Assembly: GCA_015222965.1 (NCBI GenBank)
Contig: JADFWF010000142.1
Location: 1-16,917 of the forward strand
Direction: 5' to 3'
Source of the DNA: Pseudomonadota bacterium
GTDB lineage: Bacteria > Pseudomonadota > Gammaproteobacteria > SZUA-229
DNA length: 16,917 bases
The notes below the pieces were generated by a model that was not told the origin of the DNA, searched no databases, and saw nothing but the letters and a program-made list of their open reading frames with translations. The translations under genes were made by a program, and so were the position numbers. Shown here in pieces: positions 1-7,666 of the stretch (positions are counted from its first letter, which is position 1; the number at the start of each line of letters is the position of its first letter).

Positions 1-110
1 CCGGCCATTGCCACGGGGTCATCTGAAAACACCGTACTATCATCCATGTCACCTTGTCTCAGGCGTACACATTGTCCATCTTTTAAATCAATTGCGGGTA
101 TTAATAACAT
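1..110 (-). CDS. hisA: HisA, phosphoribosylformimino-5-aminoimidazole carboxamide ribotide isomerase (N-terminal fragment, cut by window edge)
   Basis: Only the first 36 codons are inside the window; the rest runs off the left edge. The visible start reads [20 protein letters not shown], the N-terminus typical of HisA, with the conserved Asp of the 'PAIDL' beta strand that is catalytic in this TIM-barrel family. The enzyme isomerises ProFAR to PRFAR in histidine synthesis, in the cytoplasm. The ATG at 108-110 is preceded by a clear Shine-Dalgarno sequence (AAAGGAT), one of the best in the window. It lies 18 bases downstream of hisH, whose partner HisF would be expected next, outside the window. 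Confidence 0.93.
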   Translation of the reverse strand, partial: MLLIPAIDLKDGQCVRLRQGDMDDSTVFSDDPVAMA

Positions 111-128
111 ATCCTTTCTCGATAAAAT

Positions 129-779
129 TTAAACTTTTCCGTCCCAGCGACAAAAGTTTTTAAGTAGTTGTAAACCATCATGCGCACTTTTCTCAGGGTG
201 AAACTGCGCGGCAAAAACATTATCTCTGGCGATGACAGAAACAAATTCGATACCGAACTCTGTGGTACCGGTAACCAGCGTGTCATCATCCGGATCCACA
301 TAATAGCTGTGTACAAAGTAAAACCGGTTGTTGTCCGGTATATCCTGCCACAGGGGATGCGCACGTTTATGGGAAACATTATTCCAGCCCATGTGCGGAA
401 TCTTCAATGATTGCATCTGCGTTCGTAATGATTCGTCAGCAAAAGCCCGCACATCACCAGAATACAGGTTCATACATCTGACACCCTGGTTCTCTTCACT
501 GTGCGCCATCAACACCTGCATACCCATGCAGATTCCTAAAAACGGTTTTTCATGGGCCGCCTGCAATACAACTTCATCCAGCTGCATGTCTTTTAGGTGT
601 TTCATACAATCACGCGCCGCACCCTGACCGGGGAACACAACACGTTCGGCACTGGCAATTTCATCTGCATTCGAGCTGACGATAATTTTCTGGCCGTCTG
701 CAGTAACATGTTCAAGTGCTTTTGAAACAGATCGCAGGTTACCCATGCCGTAATCAACGACAACGATTGTTGAGCTCAC
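129..779 (-). CDS. hisH: HisH, glutamine amidotransferase subunit of imidazole glycerol phosphate synthase
   Basis: 216 residues, normal for the family. It is a class I glutaminase that supplies ammonia to HisF to make imidazole glycerol phosphate and AICAR. The N-terminus (VVVDYGMGNL) is the HisH signature. The nucleophile is Cys84 in GICMGMQ, and the other two triad residues are His194 and Glu196 in QFHPEKS. The oxyanion-side strand (PGQGAARDCM, 50-59) is also recognisable. Translation starts at GTG (777-779), only 2 bases after the hisB stop, so translational coupling with hisB is likely. hisA follows after 18 bases. All catalytic residues are present and nothing looks broken. Confidence 0.96.
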   Translation of the reverse strand: MSSTIVVVDYGMGNLRSVSKALEHVTADGQKIIVSSNADEIASAERVVFPGQGAARDCMKHLKDMQLDEVVLQAAHEKPFLGICMGMQVLMAHSEENQGVRCMNLYSGDVRAFADESLRTQMQSLKIPHMGWNNVSHKRAHPLWQDIPDNNRFYFVHSYYVDPDDDTLVTGTTEFGIEFVSVIARDNVFAAQFHPEKSAHDGLQLLKNFCRWDGKV

Positions 780-781
780 AG

Positions 782-1375
782 CTATAGACTACCCTTCGTG
801 CTCGGCATCACGCCTTGCATTCTTGGATCGGCGGCTAATGCCATACGCACCGCACGGCCAAATGCTTTGAATACTGTTTCCGCGATGTGATGCGCATTAT
901 CGCCACTGAGGTTATCGATGTGCAGAGTTACCTTTGCATGGTTGATGAAACCCTGGAAAAATTCGTGGAACAGATCAACATCAAACTCACCGATGCTCGA
1001 ACGCTCAAACTTCACATTATATTCCATACCGGGGCGACCGGAAAAATCGATCACCACGCGAGATAATGCTTCATCGAGCGGCACATAAGCGTGACCATAA
1101 CGCACGATACCTTTTTTATCGCCTGCCGCCTGGGCAACCGCCTGGCCGAGAGTAATGCCGATATCTTCAACCGTGTGGTGTGCATCGATGTGCAGATCAC
1201 CTTTTGCCGTGATATCCAGATCGATCAGACCATGACGCGCCACCTGATCAAGCATGTGCTCTAGAAAAGGCACACCAGTATCAAGATTACATTCGCCCGT
1301 ACCGTCCAGGTTTACTTTCACCTGAATCTGGGTTTCCAGTGTATTGCGTTCTACACTTGCCGTACGTTGCGTCAT
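782..1375 (-). CDS. hisB: HisB, imidazoleglycerol-phosphate dehydratase (monofunctional)
   Basis: 197 residues from the preferred start. It dehydrates imidazole glycerol phosphate to imidazole acetol phosphate. Two metal-binding motifs are visible: HHTVED (66-71) and AHHIAE (161-166), which coordinate the Mn ions of the IGPD family. The length matches the stand-alone dehydratase; the histidinol-phosphatase domain of the bifunctional E. coli HisB is absent. The frame can be extended to a TTG at 1390, but the ATG at 1373-1375 has GGAG a few bases upstream and gives the usual length, so I chose it. The stop is 2 bases before hisH, and dtd ends 36 bases upstream. Probably part of a dtd-hisB-hisH-hisA transcript. 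Confidence 0.95.
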   Translation of the reverse strand: MTQRTASVERNTLETQIQVKVNLDGTGECNLDTGVPFLEHMLDQVARHGLIDLDITAKGDLHIDAHHTVEDIGITLGQAVAQAAGDKKGIVRYGHAYVPLDEALSRVVIDFSGRPGMEYNVKFERSSIGEFDVDLFHEFFQGFINHAKVTLHIDNLSGDNAHHIAETVFKAFGRAVRMALAADPRMQGVMPSTKGSL

Positions 1376-1411
1376 TTTTTCTCCGCTCAATTAATTATAA
1401 ATTGTTCTGAA

Positions 1412-1876
1412 TCAAACCTTTAAAGTAAAGGTCACCGGCCCATCATTAAGCAGTTGCACTGCCATGTCAGCGCCAAACTGACCCGTCTGTAACCAGTTTC
1501 GTGGTAAATCGGATGTTATCGATTCGCCTTTTACACGCATTATATCAATTAGTTGATTAAACATCGCTAATCCTTTTTCTGGACTGGCGGCATTGGAAAA
1601 ACTTGGCCGCAAGCCCTTTTGCGTATCGGCCGCCAGCGTGAACTGCGACACCATCAGCACAGAACCCTCTATATCGAGAACACTCAGGTTCATCTTGTCT
1701 TCTGAATCGGCAAATATGCGATATTTCAATATCTTTTCTGCCAACCGCTCGGCAGCATCCAGCTCATCTTTTTTTTCAACCGCCAGCAATACCAGCAAAC
1801 CCTGCTCGATACTGGCAATCGTTTGTTCATCGACCACCACGGATGCCGATTTAACCCGCTGCAGCAGTGCAATCAT
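1412..1876 (-). CDS. dtd: D-aminoacyl-tRNA deacylase (DTD)
   Basis: 154 residues, slightly longer than the usual ~145. DTD hydrolyses D-aminoacyl-tRNAs (and Gly-tRNA-Ala), protecting translation from wrong-handed amino acids. Family marks are the N-terminus MIALLQRVKSASVVV, the active-site segment VSQFTLAAD (76-84) and the Gly-cisPro motif in NDGPVTF (144-150), which together form the dimer-interface active site. The extra length is mainly around residues 115-130, just before TGQFGADM, where family members normally have a shorter loop. ATG at 1876; the Shine-Dalgarno is weak. It is the first gene of the leftward cluster with hisB; a -10-like TATATT lies about 40 bases upstream. Confidence 0.95.
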   Translation of the reverse strand: MIALLQRVKSASVVVDEQTIASIEQGLLVLLAVEKKDELDAAERLAEKILKYRIFADSEDKMNLSVLDIEGSVLMVSQFTLAADTQKGLRPSFSNAASPEKGLAMFNQLIDIMRVKGESITSDLPRNWLQTGQFGADMAVQLLNDGPVTFTLKV

Positions 1877-1915
1877 AGGCGCACCAACCTGTTTCTTAAG
1901 CTACATCTGAGAATC

Positions 1916-1923
1916 AATATAAT
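1916..1923. promoter_or_regulatory. Overlapping -10-like hexamers on both strands
   Basis: Plus strand 1918-1923 is a perfect TATAAT; minus strand 1916-1921 reads TATATT (5 of 6). Neither has a good -35: the plus strand offers only TTAAGC-like sequence near 1895-1901, and the minus strand a poor TTGTAG at a long spacing. The minus-strand copy would give dtd a leader of about 35 bases. The plus-strand copy would start a transcript near 1930 heading for the terminator at 2175-2205. This is a prediction from sequence only. Confidence 0.3.
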
Positions 1924-1924
1924 C

Positions 1925-1948
1925 TGTTGTAGGGATTTTCCTACAACA
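1925..1948. repeat. 9-bp inverted repeat (hairpin), upstream of dtd
   Basis: TGTTGTAGG (1925-1933) and CCTACAACA (1940-1948) form a perfect 9-bp stem around the loop GATTTT. No T-run follows on either strand, so it is not an intrinsic terminator. It sits just downstream of the -10-like hexamers, so it could be an operator, the 5' stem of a rightward RNA, or a small interspersed palindrome. The arm shares TTGTAGGG-type sequence with the edge of the larger repeat near 2396-2406. Confidence 0.6.
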
Positions 1949-2001
1949 ACTTCCCTCATCGACTGATGGCAGAAAACAGGCAACACAGCCATAATACTAA
2001 A

Positions 2002-2044
2002 CATGGACACAGGGATAGAGCCACTCATGGACATAGGGATATAG
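2002..2044 (+). repeat. Two degenerate direct repeats, 24-base period
   Basis: Units at 2002-2020 and 2026-2044 match CATGGACA(C/T)AGGGATA(G/T)AG with 17 of 19 bases identical and start 24 bases apart. Weaker fragments of the same flavour (GACACGGAT at 2062-2070, ACACGGATT at 2095-2103) follow. They look like a decaying tandem array of intergenic type. In one plus-strand frame the two units encode HGHRDRAT and HGHRDIDS. Confidence 0.6.
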
Positions 2045-2174
2045 ATAGCTTACGGAATTTAGACACGGATAAGGATTAAGGAAAGCTTAAGTTTACACGG
2101 ATTGATAAATTATTCTACGGACCCGGAATACAAGGAACAGCTATAGCGCGAGGCTCATCACCAAGCAAGGACCC

Positions 2175-2205
2175 AAAACCCTGACTTTTTAGTTGGGGTT
2201 TTTTT
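2175..2205 (+). terminator. Rho-independent terminator, rightward, without an upstream gene
   Basis: AAAACCCTGACT (2175-2186) pairs with AGTTGGGGTTTT (2191-2202) over 12 bp, including two adjacent G-T wobbles, with a TTTT loop. The T-run continues to 2205 (seven Ts in all counting the stem). Orientation is plus strand. The reverse complement lacks a proper U-tract after the stem, so it would serve the leftward genes poorly. Confidence 0.65.
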
Positions 2206-2278
2206 ATGGCTACTGACAAATTGCATGACTGCTTACGACCAGAAGCAGACATGCAAAATCAAAGTCATAAGCTTGTTC

Positions 2279-2452
2279 ACCACAGAGGCACAGAGAACAC
2301 AGAGAAAAACAATTACAAGTTTGTAAAAACATAGGTCGGGCAATGCCCGACAGGCCACAGCCAATAGACGTTCCGCAACGGTGGGCAATGCCCACCCTAC
2401 AAAACATACAAGATTTTCTCTGTGTTCTCTGTGTTCTCTGTGCCTCTGTGGT
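2279..2452. repeat. Nested intergenic palindromic repeat, outer arms
   Basis: The left arm (2279-2309) begins ACCACAGAGGCACAGAGAA and the right arm (2414-2452) is its reverse complement, except that the right arm carries one extra 9-base unit (AGAACACAG read on the minus strand). The arms themselves are runs of a CACAGAG-type unit. Inside, the sequences 2310-2335 and 2396-2413 are also roughly complementary (ACAAG..TTTGTAAAAACATAGG against CCTACAAAACATACAAG), so the whole block can fold as one long imperfect hairpin carrying two smaller ones. I recognise the style of both the 'CACAGAGGCACAGAG' arms and the inner GGGCAATGCCC units as widespread non-coding repeats of environmental Proteobacteria. 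No transposase is present. It lies between the leftward ttcA cluster and dtd and could act as a minus-strand terminator or RNA-stability element. Confidence 0.75.
2335..2396. repeat. Pair of GGGCAATGCCC hairpins (REP/BIME-like core)
   Basis: Two short palindromes share the same centre: GTCGGGC-AAT-GCCCGAC (2335-2351) and GGTGGGC-AAT-GCCCACC (2380-2396), each a 7-bp stem with an AAT loop, separated by 28 bases. Flanking TAGG (2332-2335) and CCTA (2396-2399) are complementary. The paired-palindrome layout resembles REP/BIME elements mobilised by RAYT transposases, but no such gene is in the window. Confidence 0.7.
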
Positions 2453-2487
2453 AAATAGCTTTTAAAGTTTTTAAGGTCAGCTAAGGC

Positions 2488-2886
2488 TCAACAGCTGTCA
2501 GCCGGCTGCTGAACCCCAAGCCACTTATAAGCCGCTTCACTATCGCTAAAGATTTCCACACGAATATGGGCAGCCACAGATAACAGTTTGTGTAATTTAG
2601 CCAGTGCCAGTGGATAAGGCTTTACCGCCAGAATGGCCATCGAAAAACTGCCACGCTCATTCCCATGATTCAGGTTAATCTGGGCGACACGATGAATTTC
2701 GTTCTCGGTGATCGCGTCGGTATCTGCATCAAGTGCATCAAAAATCTGGCTAAAACCCGGTTTGATGACGCCGCCAAAATTATCAACCATCCAGTATTCA
2801 CTTTTAATTAATTCTTCTGCAGTAACTTCACCGCTGCACTTTGTCACAACTAACGAACCATCCTGATAAATATTACGTTCGATCAC
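2488..2886 (-). CDS. Conserved small protein, possibly SpoIIAA/STAS-like fold
   Basis: 132 residues, soluble, mildly acidic, no signal peptide or membrane segment. I do not firmly recognise it. It opens with a strand-like run (DGSLVVTKCSGEV, 9-21), then TAEELIKSEYWM, then a PGFSQIFDALDAD segment, and ends with IFSDSEAAYKWLG (116-128). Alternating strand/helix layout and a C-terminal helix ending in 'WLG' resemble SpoIIAA-like single-domain proteins, but this is a guess from layout. GTG start (2884-2886), with AAGAG just upstream. It begins 13 bases after the ttcA stop, so it is probably the last gene of the trkA-trkH-lpxL-ttcA transcript. Beyond it lies the palindromic repeat. Confidence 0.75.
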   Translation of the reverse strand: MIERNIYQDGSLVVTKCSGEVTAEELIKSEYWMVDNFGGVIKPGFSQIFDALDADTDAITENEIHRVAQINLNHGNERGSFSMAILAVKPYPLALAKLHKLLSVAAHIRVEIFSDSEAAYKWLGVQQPADSC

Positions 2887-2899
2887 GACTCTTAACTCA

Positions 2900-3712
2900 C
2901 TATTGTTTTAGCATTGTTTCAAAATCAAATAACTTATTGTCTGCCAGATGCGATGGCACAACATTCTGCAAGCTTCGCATGATAATCTCAGAGCGCCCCG
3001 GTGTTTCATGCTCCCACTGCTGGATCATTTTTTTAACGACTTTACGCTGCATATTTTCCTGCGAACCGCATAAGTTACATGGGATGATAGGATAATTCTT
3101 CATAGCCGCATACGCCAAGATGTCAGTTTCTCTACACAATGCCAGCGGCCGGATAACTACATGTTTTTTGTTGTCGCTCAATAATTTCGGCGGCATGGTT
3201 TTTAGCTGGCCATTAAAGAATATGTTGAGAAAAAAGGTTTCGATGATGTCATCCAGATGATGGCCTAATGCAATTTTAGTGGCACCAATCTTTTCGGCAA
3301 ATGAATACAAGATGCCACGACGTAAGCGCGAACATAAACCACAGGTGGTTTTACCTTCAGGTATTTTGTCTTTGACGATACTGTAGGTATCCTGCTCGAT
3401 GATACGATATTCGATATCTAATTTATCAAGATATTCAGGCAGAACATTCTCAGGAAAACCCGGTTGCTTCTGATCCAGGTTAACGGCTATCAACTCAAAT
3501 GCTATCGGTGCTTTTTTCTGCAATATCATTAACAGTTCCAGCATGGCAAAACTATCCTTGCCACCAGACAGGCAAACCATGATGCGATCACCGTCTTCGA
3601 TCATGTTATAGCGCAGGATAGCCTCACCGACATTATGTTTGAGACGTTTTAATAGGCGTTTTTCTGCTAAAACATCGCCCATTGGTTCTATCGTGACGGC
3701 ATGTTTAATCAT
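2900..3712 (-). CDS. ttcA: TtcA, tRNA 2-thiocytidine(32) synthetase
   Basis: 270 residues. TtcA is an ATP-dependent, Fe-S-dependent enzyme that thiolates C32 of certain tRNAs. The PP-loop ATP pyrophosphatase signature SGGKDS is at 49-54. Two CxxC pairs, Cys124/Cys127 (CGLC) and Cys212/Cys215 (CNLC), match those that hold the [4Fe-4S] cluster. The segment [16 protein letters not shown] (148-163) is also typical. The start ATG overlaps the end of the acyltransferase gene by 8 bases (ATGATTAA shared), with GAAGGAG about 12 bases upstream inside that gene, implying translational coupling. The 132-residue gene follows after 13 bases. All key residues are present. Confidence 0.96.
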   Translation of the reverse strand: MIKHAVTIEPMGDVLAEKRLLKRLKHNVGEAILRYNMIEDGDRIMVCLSGGKDSFAMLELLMILQKKAPIAFELIAVNLDQKQPGFPENVLPEYLDKLDIEYRIIEQDTYSIVKDKIPEGKTTCGLCSRLRRGILYSFAEKIGATKIALGHHLDDIIETFFLNIFFNGQLKTMPPKLLSDNKKHVVIRPLALCRETDILAYAAMKNYPIIPCNLCGSQENMQRKVVKKMIQQWEHETPGRSEIIMRSLQNVVPSHLADNKLFDFETMLKQ

Positions 3713-4658
3713 AAACAGATGACTCTCCTTCCGGTCGAGTTTGAAAAAAGCGCAATGTCCAAAAATATTGCACCGGACAATGATCGACAGCCCTTTGTAT
3801 CGCGTTATTCATGTTTACACTATCCATCTCATCATTGTCACCAGGCATATCTTCGATCTTTGGTAACAGTTTTATCAGATAACGTTTTTCTTTTGCCTGG
3901 TAACAGCTCACGCAGGGCAGCACGACTGCATCACATGATTTGGCCAATCGCCCAAGCACAGGGATAGTTGCTTTCGGCACACCATAAAAAGGGGCAAATA
4001 CAGGACTTTTATCACCTAGATCTTCATCCGCAAAATAGCCAAGTATACTGCCGGCGCGAACCTCTCTTATCAAAGGCCTCAAGCCATCTTCACGGGTAAA
4101 TAATTTATTTTCGTGGTTTTTGCCAAAACGCAGCCTGCCATTGGCCACCATCCAGTCGATCACCGGGTTACGCATCGTTTTATATGGACCTACCGTTTTA
4201 TGCTCCATCGACAACGCTGCACCCGCAAACTCAAGACCGACATTATGTGTTAGCAGAACAATAATCTTTTTACCTTGCTGCTGATAACGCTCTATCTCGT
4301 CAAAGCCTTCCATATGAATTTTTTTTCTAACATATGACACCGGCCGCCACCATAAGATAAAGTAATGCAGGACGCTACGGAACTGCGCCTTAAAATGTTC
4401 CTGCACCATCTGTTCGATCTCTGACTCTTCTTTATCCGGAAAACACAGTGAAAGATTTGTTTTTGCTATATTAAACCGCTTTTTATTTTTACTCGCCGCT
4501 ACACTACCTATCCAGCCGCCAAACCTGTCTATTAGAGATAACGGTAGCAAGGTAACAAGAAAGAAAACTCCGAGGCCTGCCCAGGTCATCCAATATTGCG
4601 GTTTCAGCAAAGACCGATGAAAACGGTATCTTTCGTGACTGAATTTTTTAACGCTCAT
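3705..4658 (-). CDS. Lipid A biosynthesis acyltransferase, LpxL/HtrB family
   Basis: 317 residues from the ATG at 4656-4658. The family transfers a secondary acyl chain from acyl-ACP onto lipid A at the inner membrane. A hydrophobic segment near residues 25-45 (numbered from one codon further upstream) is the usual N-terminal membrane anchor. The catalytic HX4E motif is His139-Asn-Val-Gly-Leu-Glu144 in [12 protein letters not shown]. The C-terminus [13 protein letters not shown] corresponds to the family's Y-W-xx-R-F-xxRP block. The frame could begin one codon earlier at TTG, but ATG with GAGAG nearby is preferred. It lies 21 bases after trkH and overlaps ttcA by 8 bases. I cannot tell LpxL, LpxM or LpxP activity apart, so no symbol is given. 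Confidence 0.88.
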   Translation of the reverse strand: MSVKKFSHERYRFHRSLLKPQYWMTWAGLGVFFLVTLLPLSLIDRFGGWIGSVAASKNKKRFNIAKTNLSLCFPDKEESEIEQMVQEHFKAQFRSVLHYFILWWRPVSYVRKKIHMEGFDEIERYQQQGKKIIVLLTHNVGLEFAGAALSMEHKTVGPYKTMRNPVIDWMVANGRLRFGKNHENKLFTREDGLRPLIREVRAGSILGYFADEDLGDKSPVFAPFYGVPKATIPVLGRLAKSCDAVVLPCVSCYQAKEKRYLIKLLPKIEDMPGDNDEMDSVNMNNAIQRAVDHCPVQYFWTLRFFQTRPEGESSVYD

Positions 4659-4679
4659 CAACTCTCACATCACCATGAT

Positions 4680-6131
4680 TTATCTACGCCAGAAGGCAGG
4701 CATTAACAATACCAGCAGAGTAAAAATTTCAAGTCGTCCCAACAGCATAGAGAAACAAAGCAGCAGCTTATTAAAATCTGAGAGGCCAGCATAATTAGCA
4801 CTCACCTCTCCCAGACCGGGACCCAGATTATTGATGGTAGCGGCGACTGCCGAAAATGCGGTCACCTGGTCCAGTCCAGTGAACATCAAGATCAGCATCA
4901 TCAAAGCGAACAATGCAACATAGGCAGCAAAAAATCCCCAGACAGCATCGATGATTGAATTCTTTACCGGCTGCTTGCCGATCTTTACCGTCACCTGTGC
5001 ATTGGGATGTATCAATCGCATGATTTCACGCTGCCCCTGTTTTATCAGCAGCAGCACCCGGATCACTTTCATACCACCACCCGTTGACCCAGCACAACCA
5101 CCGATAAAACTGGAAAACAGTAATAACACCGGAATAAAAACCGGCCAGCTGGCATAGTCCGAGGTAACAAAACCGGAAGTCGTCGCTATCGATATCGTTT
5201 GAAAAAGTGCTTCTCGAAGTGCATCCGAAAAATCGTGGTACACAGACTGACTATATAAAACATAGATACTCAGCGATGAGATAACGACTAACAGGCCGGC
5301 ATAAAACTTAAACTCAGAATCCCGCAGCAAAGGCATCAGGCTTTTAGAACGGACTACAGAAAAATGCAGGGCAAAATTTATCGCACCCAAAAACATGAAC
5401 ACCATGGCAACGATCTCTATCGCCTGGTTATCGAAATAACCGATGCTGGCATCATGCGTCGAGAAACCGCCGATAGCGACCGTAGAAAAGCTATGCGACA
5501 CTGCATCGAACAGATTCATCCCGGCAACCCAATAGGCTAATGCACAGGCTACTGTCAGACCAAGATAGATGTACCAGAGTGCTTTTGCAGTTTCTGCGAT
5601 ACGTGGCGTTAGCTTGTTATCTTTTACCGGACCGGGCGCTTCTGCTTTATACAGCTGCATGCCACCGATGCCCAGCATCGGCATAACGGCGACAGCTAAA
5701 ACGATAATACCCATACCGCCCAGCCACTGTAACTCCTGCCGGTAAAATAAAATACTGTGTGGCAGCGCATCCAGACCGATAAGAACGGTGGCACCTGTTG
5801 TGGTCAAACCTGAAATGGACTCAAACAGTGCATCAACGATGCTGATATCAAGTTCCTCGTAGAGGTATAAAGGAATCGCACCGGCAGCACCCAAAACCAT
5901 CCAGAATAAAACCACGACGACGAAGCCATCACGCAACCTCAGATCATTAGCTTGCTTTTTTACCGGCAGGTACAGCAGGAAACCGATACTTAACAAGATT
6001 AGATAACTATAGAAAAACGCATGCGCCGCACCTTCCTGATACAGAAGATCGATAATAACCGGTGGCAATAGCGTGATACTGAACAGCATTAAAAACTGCC
6101 CCATGATGCGCTGTATTATTTTTATGTGCAT
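4680..6131 (-). CDS. trkH: TrkH, K+ uptake channel subunit
   Basis: 483 residues, normal for TrkH. It is the inner-membrane K+-translocating subunit, gated by TrkA. The four pore loops characteristic of the Trk/Ktr/HKT superfamily are visible, each with its filter glycine: SGLTTTGATVL (107-117), FSTVAIGGFST (215-225), ATTSGFVTS (316-324) and INNLGPGLG (433-441). Hydrophobic segments run throughout, with a cytoplasmic-looking basic loop near 360-390. It begins 6 bases after the trkA stop and has no evident Shine-Dalgarno of its own, which suggests coupling to trkA. The acyltransferase gene follows 21 bases later. Confidence 0.96.
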   Translation of the reverse strand: MHIKIIQRIMGQFLMLFSITLLPPVIIDLLYQEGAAHAFFYSYLILLSIGFLLYLPVKKQANDLRLRDGFVVVVLFWMVLGAAGAIPLYLYEELDISIVDALFESISGLTTTGATVLIGLDALPHSILFYRQELQWLGGMGIIVLAVAVMPMLGIGGMQLYKAEAPGPVKDNKLTPRIAETAKALWYIYLGLTVACALAYWVAGMNLFDAVSHSFSTVAIGGFSTHDASIGYFDNQAIEIVAMVFMFLGAINFALHFSVVRSKSLMPLLRDSEFKFYAGLLVVISSLSIYVLYSQSVYHDFSDALREALFQTISIATTSGFVTSDYASWPVFIPVLLLFSSFIGGCAGSTGGGMKVIRVLLLIKQGQREIMRLIHPNAQVTVKIGKQPVKNSIIDAVWGFFAAYVALFALMMLILMFTGLDQVTAFSAVAATINNLGPGLGEVSANYAGLSDFNKLLLCFSMLLGRLEIFTLLVLLMPAFWRR

Positions 6132-6137
6132 AAAATT

Positions 6138-7514
6138 TTAGAAAAAAGTTACGCCGACCTGGAACAGTTTTTCAACTGCATTAAATTTTCGTTTATCGAG
6201 CAGGAATAAAATAAGATGATCGTCATTTTCGATAACGATATCATGATGCGCCATCATGACCTCTTCGCCGCGTATGATGGCACCGATGGTGGTACCTTCC
6301 GGCAGATTGATCTGCTCGACCGTCTTGCCGACAACCTTCGAGTTTGCACTATCACCATGGGCAATAGCTTCGATAGCCTCAGCCGCACCACGGCGCAATG
6401 AATGCACCGCAACGACATCACCACGACGCACATGCGCAAGCAGACCACTGATAGTTATCTGCTGCGGTGATATCGCCACATCGATACTGCCCTGGCTCTC
6501 CATCAGATCAACATAAGCATGGCGATTGATCAATGACATGACCTTCCGCGTACCCAGGCGTTTGACCAGCATCGAAGACAGGATGTTGGCCTCGTCATCA
6601 TTGGTCAGGGCACAGAACACATCCATCTGGTCGATGTTTTCTTCCAGCAGCAGATCCTCATCTGCCGCGTCGCCGCGCAGGACGATGGTCCTGTCTAATT
6701 CATGAGATAACTTTTCTGCGCGCTGCCTGTTTCGTTCCAGTATTTTTACGTTGTACTTCTTTTCCAGTGATTGAGCAAGCTGCTTGCCGATGTTTCCACC
6801 GCCCGCCAGCATGATATGTTTTATAGGGTTATCAAGCCTTCGCAGTTCAGACATCACTGCACGGATATCTTTTTTCGCCGCGATAAAAAAGACTTCATCG
6901 TCCGCTTCTATCACCTGATGCCCATCGGGCACGATGCCTTTACCATGACGGAAGATAGCCGCCACGCGTGAATCGATACCAGGCATATGTTTTCTGAGAT
7001 CAGAGATCTCATGGCCGACCAGTGGTCCACCATAATAAGCTTTGACGCCGACCAGGCGAGCACGACCGCCGGCAAAATCCAGTACCTGCAGAGCACCGGG
7101 GTATTCGATCAGCCTTTGTATATGCTCTGCGATCAACTGCTCAGGACTGATCAGGACGTCTATCGGCAGTGCATTATTATTAAACAGCTCTGTATATTTA
7201 AGGTATTCCTGAGAACGGACACGCGCGATCTTGGTAGGTGTGTGAAATAAACTATGCGCGATCTGACAGGCCACGATGTTTGTTTCATCACTGTTGGTGA
7301 CAGCGACAAGCATATCGGCATCACTGATGCCTGCCTTTTTTAATACGTCCGGATGTGATGCATGACCGACGACAGTCTGGATATCCAGCCGGTCCCTGAG
7401 TTCGTCCAACAGGCTGACATCCATGTCTACCAGCGTAATATCATTTGCTTCTGATGACAGGTTCTCGGCGACACTTGATCCGACCTGACCTGCTCCTAAA
7501 ATTATAATATTCAT
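6138..7514 (-). CDS. trkA: TrkA, NAD-binding regulatory subunit of the Trk K+ transporter
   Basis: 458 residues, the full-length double-module form. TrkA is a cytoplasmic ring protein that binds NAD(H)/nucleotides and controls TrkH. Two RCK_N Rossmann domains are seen, with GAGQVG (7-12) and GGGNIG (238-243), each ending in an acidic residue of the dinucleotide site (LVD near 30; ILER near 260). Each is followed by an RCK_C region (about 140-220 and 370-455). ATG start at 7514; the Shine-Dalgarno is weak. It is probably the first gene of the trkA-trkH-lpxL-ttcA-orf132 transcript; the 129 bases upstream, up to the end of rsmB, are AT-rich and should hold its promoter, but I could not pick a convincing -35/-10 pair. 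Confidence 0.96.
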   Translation of the reverse strand: MNIIILGAGQVGSSVAENLSSEANDITLVDMDVSLLDELRDRLDIQTVVGHASHPDVLKKAGISDADMLVAVTNSDETNIVACQIAHSLFHTPTKIARVRSQEYLKYTELFNNNALPIDVLISPEQLIAEHIQRLIEYPGALQVLDFAGGRARLVGVKAYYGGPLVGHEISDLRKHMPGIDSRVAAIFRHGKGIVPDGHQVIEADDEVFFIAAKKDIRAVMSELRRLDNPIKHIMLAGGGNIGKQLAQSLEKKYNVKILERNRQRAEKLSHELDRTIVLRGDAADEDLLLEENIDQMDVFCALTNDDEANILSSMLVKRLGTRKVMSLINRHAYVDLMESQGSIDVAISPQQITISGLLAHVRRGDVVAVHSLRRGAAEAIEAIAHGDSANSKVVGKTVEQINLPEGTTIGAIIRGEEVMMAHHDIVIENDDHLILFLLDKRKFNAVEKLFQVGVTFF

Positions 7515-7635
7515 TATTATGCCAAGTAACTCAGTAACGATTTATTATTTAACGATGTCCACTCGATTTTTATACACGGAAGTTTACGCTCAAACTCCCC
7601 GCTTTTCACACATGAATATCCAGTCTTCTTTGGCC

Positions 7636-7666
7636 GGCCTTCTTTAATCGGCCTTCTTTAATCGGC
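7636..7666 (-). repeat. 14-base tandem duplication across the rsmB stop codon
   Basis: GGCCTTCTTTAATC occurs twice head to tail (7636-7649 and 7650-7663), followed by GGC of a third start. The rsmB stop codon (TAA, 7644-7646) lies inside the left copy, while the right copy is read in another frame as coding sequence. With only one copy the frame would continue for about ten further codons. This looks like a recent slippage event. Confidence 0.85.

Larger units (their letters stand above)
1930..2205 (+). ncRNA. Candidate small RNA ending at an orphan terminator
   Basis: This is an inference from its ends. A perfect TATAAT at 1918-1923 would place a start near 1930, and a strong rightward intrinsic terminator ends near 2205, giving a transcript of about 275 bases with no convincing protein gene inside. 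Both neighbouring genes lie on the other strand, so the terminator cannot belong to them. Against it: no clear -35, and the interior contains degenerate repeats rather than obvious conserved structure. The alternative is a decayed gene or mobile remnant that left its terminator behind. Confidence 0.22.

Noticed and set aside
129..779. Plus-strand frames opposite hisH and other genes
   Set aside because: They lie fully opposite genes with intact catalytic motifs, lack ribosome-binding sites and show no recognisable protein features.
1376..1390. TTG start five codons upstream in hisB
   Set aside because: The ATG at 1373-1375 has GGAG at proper spacing, and that GGAG would be part of the coding sequence in the longer version.
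2210..2407. 65-codon minus-strand open frame in the repeat block
   Set aside because: It lies almost wholly inside the nested repeat; its residues simply translate the GGGCAATGCCC and CACAGAG units (Cys- and Leu-rich), a classic spurious protein of this repeat type. No ribosome-binding site.
2279..2452. CRISPR array
   Set aside because: The repeated units are inverted or abut directly with 9-base spacing; there are no regular unique spacers and no cas genes.
2488..2560. Intrinsic terminator after the 132-residue gene on the minus strand
   Set aside because: GGCT/AGCC pairing around the stop codon is short and not followed by a T-run; the palindromic repeat downstream is a better but unproven candidate.
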